The notes below the pieces were generated by a model. It did no database searches and was not told the DNA's origin. It worked only from the letters and a program-made list of their open reading frames with translations. From an uncultured Lentisphaeria bacterium (lineage in GTDB: Bacteria > Verrucomicrobiota > Lentisphaeria > Victivallales > Victivallaceae): DNA of 7,514 nt. The translations under genes were made by a program, and so were the position numbers. Numbering within the stretch: position 1 is the first letter of the stretch; the number at the start of each line of letters is the position of its first letter. The stretch covers positions 1 through 7,514 of the forward strand of contig CAIJKT010000961.1 in the NCBI GenBank assembly GCA_903821255.1, written 5' to 3'. Positions 5,655-7,514 of the stretch are shown one piece after another.

Positions 5655-7514
5655 TCAGGCCGCTGGCACTGGCCGATATAAGTATTGCTGAAACCCTGCG
5701 AACACCCGGCCGATCTCCTCCGGCCTGCCGAGATCATCCACGGCGTCGGCGATGGAGTTGTGGTATTTCAGCTTTAACAGCGGCGTCAGTTTGTCCTGGT
5801 CCAGTTCGTCAACGCCGACAATCACATAATGCGACAGGACGAAGTCAATGAACGACTGCTGCTTCGTATTGAAGAGACTGCCGATGACAGTCCTGGCGCT
5901 GCCCGCCCGTTCCGCCCGGGTCAGCGGCGGCAGCGCATAGGCGACATGGGCCAGCACATCAAAGAGGTCGCTCTTCTCAGCGTCAATGATTTTCTGCATC
6001 TCGGACAGTTGATCGTGACCGAAGCCTTTATCGGCTAGCCCCTGCAACAGCCGCTTGCGGGTGTCCGGAACGCTCCAGATGGCGCGAAGTTCGGCTTCAT
6101 CTTTGAAAAACTCCGGCAGTTTACCGAACAATAGCTCCATGAACTGCTGGGCGGAGATGGGGGTGCCGTCCGGATGCCAGAACGACGTACACATCATATT
6201 CTGGATATTGCGTTCCTTGCCGTCCGCCAGTTTAACTTTCGCTTTCTTGATGCACTTACACGGCCTGAAGCCGCATTTCGGACATGGTTCGCGTTCGCAG
6301 ACACATGGACGCTTACCGCATTGCGGACAAGTCGGCGGTTCCGGCTTTTCACATTTGCATGGATAGGCACCGCATTTCAGACAGGTCTCCGGCTCCAGCG
6401 GTTCCCCGTCCCATTCCGGATCGCTGAAGTGCTTATATGCCTTGACAAAATCATATATCGTAAAGTAGTCCTTGCCGTCGTACAGCCGCGTCCCGCGTCC
6501 GATGATCTGCTTGAACTCGATGATTGTCTTGATCGGACGCATAAGCACGATGTTGCGGATATTCCGGGCATCCACACCGGTTGAAAGCTTCTGTGACGTG
6601 GTCAGGATGGTCGGAATAGTCTTCTCGTTATCCTGAAACTCGCGCAGATGTTGTTCGCCCAGTTCTCCGTCATCGGCGGTAACCCGGTGGCAGTAGTTCG
6701 GGTCTTTGCACTTCTTCATCTGGTTGATCAGGTCACGGACGGCCAGCGCGTGATCCTGGGTGGCGCAGAATACCAGCGACTTTTCGCTCTGGTCTATCTG
6801 CTCCATGAACAGTTTTACCCGGTGCGCTTCGCGGGCCTTAATCTCGATGATTTTATTGAAGTCGGTTTCGGTGTAACGCTTCTTGGTCTCGATCTCGCCT
6901 TCGATCAACTGGTCGTCAGGCGCATAGACATATTCGTCGAGAGTGGTGGATATCTGCTTCACCTTGAACGGGGTCAGAAAGCCGTCGTTGATGCCGTCCT
7001 TCAGGGAATAGATGTAGACCGGGTCGCCGAAATAGGCGTAGGTGTCAACGTTGTACTTGCGTTTGGGCGTGGCGGTTAAACCGAGCTGGACAGCGGGGGC
7101 AAAGTAGTCCATGATGTCGCGCCAGTTACTTTCATCGTTCGCACCGCCGCGATGGCACTCGTCGATAATGATGAAGTCAAAGAAGTCCGGCGGGTATTCG
7201 CCAAAGTAACATCCGGGAACGCCAATCTCCGTATTGGCAGGTGTCTCTTCGCCGCTGCGGATGGTGGCGGTTCCGGGGTAAGTAACGTTAGCCTGTTCCG
7301 CAACCTTGAGCAGCTCATTATCCACCGCCGCCTCATAAGCCGGTGCTGCCGTAGACCCGCTCATGAAGGTCTGGAAGATCGTAAAGAAAATACTGCCGTT
7401 CTTCGGCACCTTGCCTTTTTTCCTGATGTCTTCCGGCGATATACGGACCAGTGCGTCTTCGGAGAAAGCGGAAAAAGCATTATACGCCTGATTGGCCAGC
7501 AGGTTGCGGTCGGC
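5655..7514 (-). CDS. hsdR: Type I restriction enzyme R subunit (HsdR), 3' part; 5' end outside window
   Basis: The minus-strand frame is open from the right edge to the TGA at 5655-5657, giving 619 visible residues; an internal GTG at 7409 is not the start, since family sequence (ADRNLLANQAYNAF, motif Ia) precedes it. HsdR is the ATP-driven DNA translocase and endonuclease of the HsdR-HsdM-HsdS complex, cutting DNA lacking host methylation. Numbering from the edge: DECHRG (118-123, motif II), LTATP (146-150, motif III), STGVDARNI (311-319, motif V) and QIIGRGTR (336-343, motif VI). Residues about 440-619 resemble the EcoEI-type R C-terminal domain that contacts the methylase core. Between motor and C-domain (378-421, bases 6252-6383) are three C-x2-C-G-x2-P-C-x-C repeats, probably zinc-binding. 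The N-terminal nuclease domain and Walker A lie outside the window, as must hsdM and hsdS if present. No frameshift is seen, so it may be functional. Confidence 0.93.
   Translation of the reverse strand, partial: ADRNLLANQAYNAFSAFSEDALVRISPEDIRKKGKVPKNGSIFFTIFQTFMSGSTAAPAYEAAVDNELLKVAEQANVTYPGTATIRSGEETPANTEIGVPGCYFGEYPPDFFDFIIIDECHRGGANDESNWRDIMDYFAPAVQLGLTATPKRKYNVDTYAYFGDPVYIYSLKDGINDGFLTPFKVKQISTTLDEYVYAPDDQLIEGEIETKKRYTETDFNKIIEIKAREAHRVKLFMEQIDQSEKSLVFCATQDHALAVRDLINQMKKCKDPNYCHRVTADDGELGEQHLREFQDNEKTIPTILTTSQKLSTGVDARNIRNIVLMRPIKTIIEFKQIIGRGTRLYDGKDYFTIYDFVKAYKHFSDPEWDGEPLEPETCLKCGAYPCKCEKPEPPTCPQCGKRPCVCEREPCPKCGFRPCKCIKKAKVKLADGKERNIQNMMCTSFWHPDGTPISAQQFMELLFGKLPEFFKDEAELRAIWSVPDTRKRLLQGLADKGFGHDQLSEMQKIIDAEKSDLFDVLAHVAYALPPLTRAERAGSARTVIGSLFNTKQQSFIDFVLSHYVIVGVDELDQDKLTPLLKLKYHNSIADAVDDLGRPEEIGRVFAGFQQYLYRPVPAA

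Noticed and set aside
6174..7079. Plus-strand frames of 136 and 143 residues
   Set aside because: Shadows of the GC-rich hsdR gene on the opposite strand.
7076..7409. GTG at 7409 as the start of hsdR, and an 86-residue overlapping minus frame
   Set aside because: The hsdR frame stays open with family sequence to the window edge; the small frame is an alternative-frame shadow.

Overview
The window looks like a bacterial chromosome carrying part of an integrative element that abuts a type I restriction locus. The genes have bacterial layout (Shine-Dalgarno-like sites, an ATGA start/stop overlap, 3-base spacing). The phylum cannot be read from the sequence. Base composition is mosaic: roughly the first 1.4 kb is clearly AT-rich, the primase gene is intermediate, and the right-hand third is clearly GC-richer.

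Left module (2..4583, all + strand). The C-terminal catalytic half of a tyrosine recombinase enters from the left edge and is followed after 3 bases by a 317-residue protein that I do not recognise. After a 169-base gap holding a perfect 7-bp inverted repeat come a small excisionase/AlpA-type HTH protein (start 1530) and, overlapping it by ATGA, a large TOPRIM (DUF3854-type) primase fused to a P-loop ATPase. The primase gene ends in a tandem repeat. An 8-C run breaks the phase of that repeat, so the protein as read ends at 4537, whereas removing one C would keep the repeat in frame to 4583.

Origin-like region (4593..4751). Directly behind the primase are four direct copies of a GCCTGTTAA-like unit, a core of about 87% A+T, then four copies of the same unit in inverse orientation. 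Iterons flanking an AT-rich stretch next to a rep/primase gene are the arrangement known from phage satellites such as SaPIs, so this is a candidate replication origin. The arms would also pair as a nearly continuous RNA stem of about 40 bp with G-U pairs, so an RNA role is a real alternative.

Right side. From 4797 to 5489 is the C-terminal half of a superfamily 2/SNF2-like helicase with no N-terminal ATPase lobe, read as a remnant. A nested hairpin lies at 5501..5568 between convergent genes. The minus strand from 5655 to the right edge is the 3' part of hsdR, the motor/nuclease subunit of a type I restriction enzyme, with an unusual triple cysteine repeat.

Taken together, recombinase, HTH regulator, primase-ATPase and iteron-like array form a plausible excise-and-replicate module. 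Its link to the helicase remnant and to hsdR is by position only.
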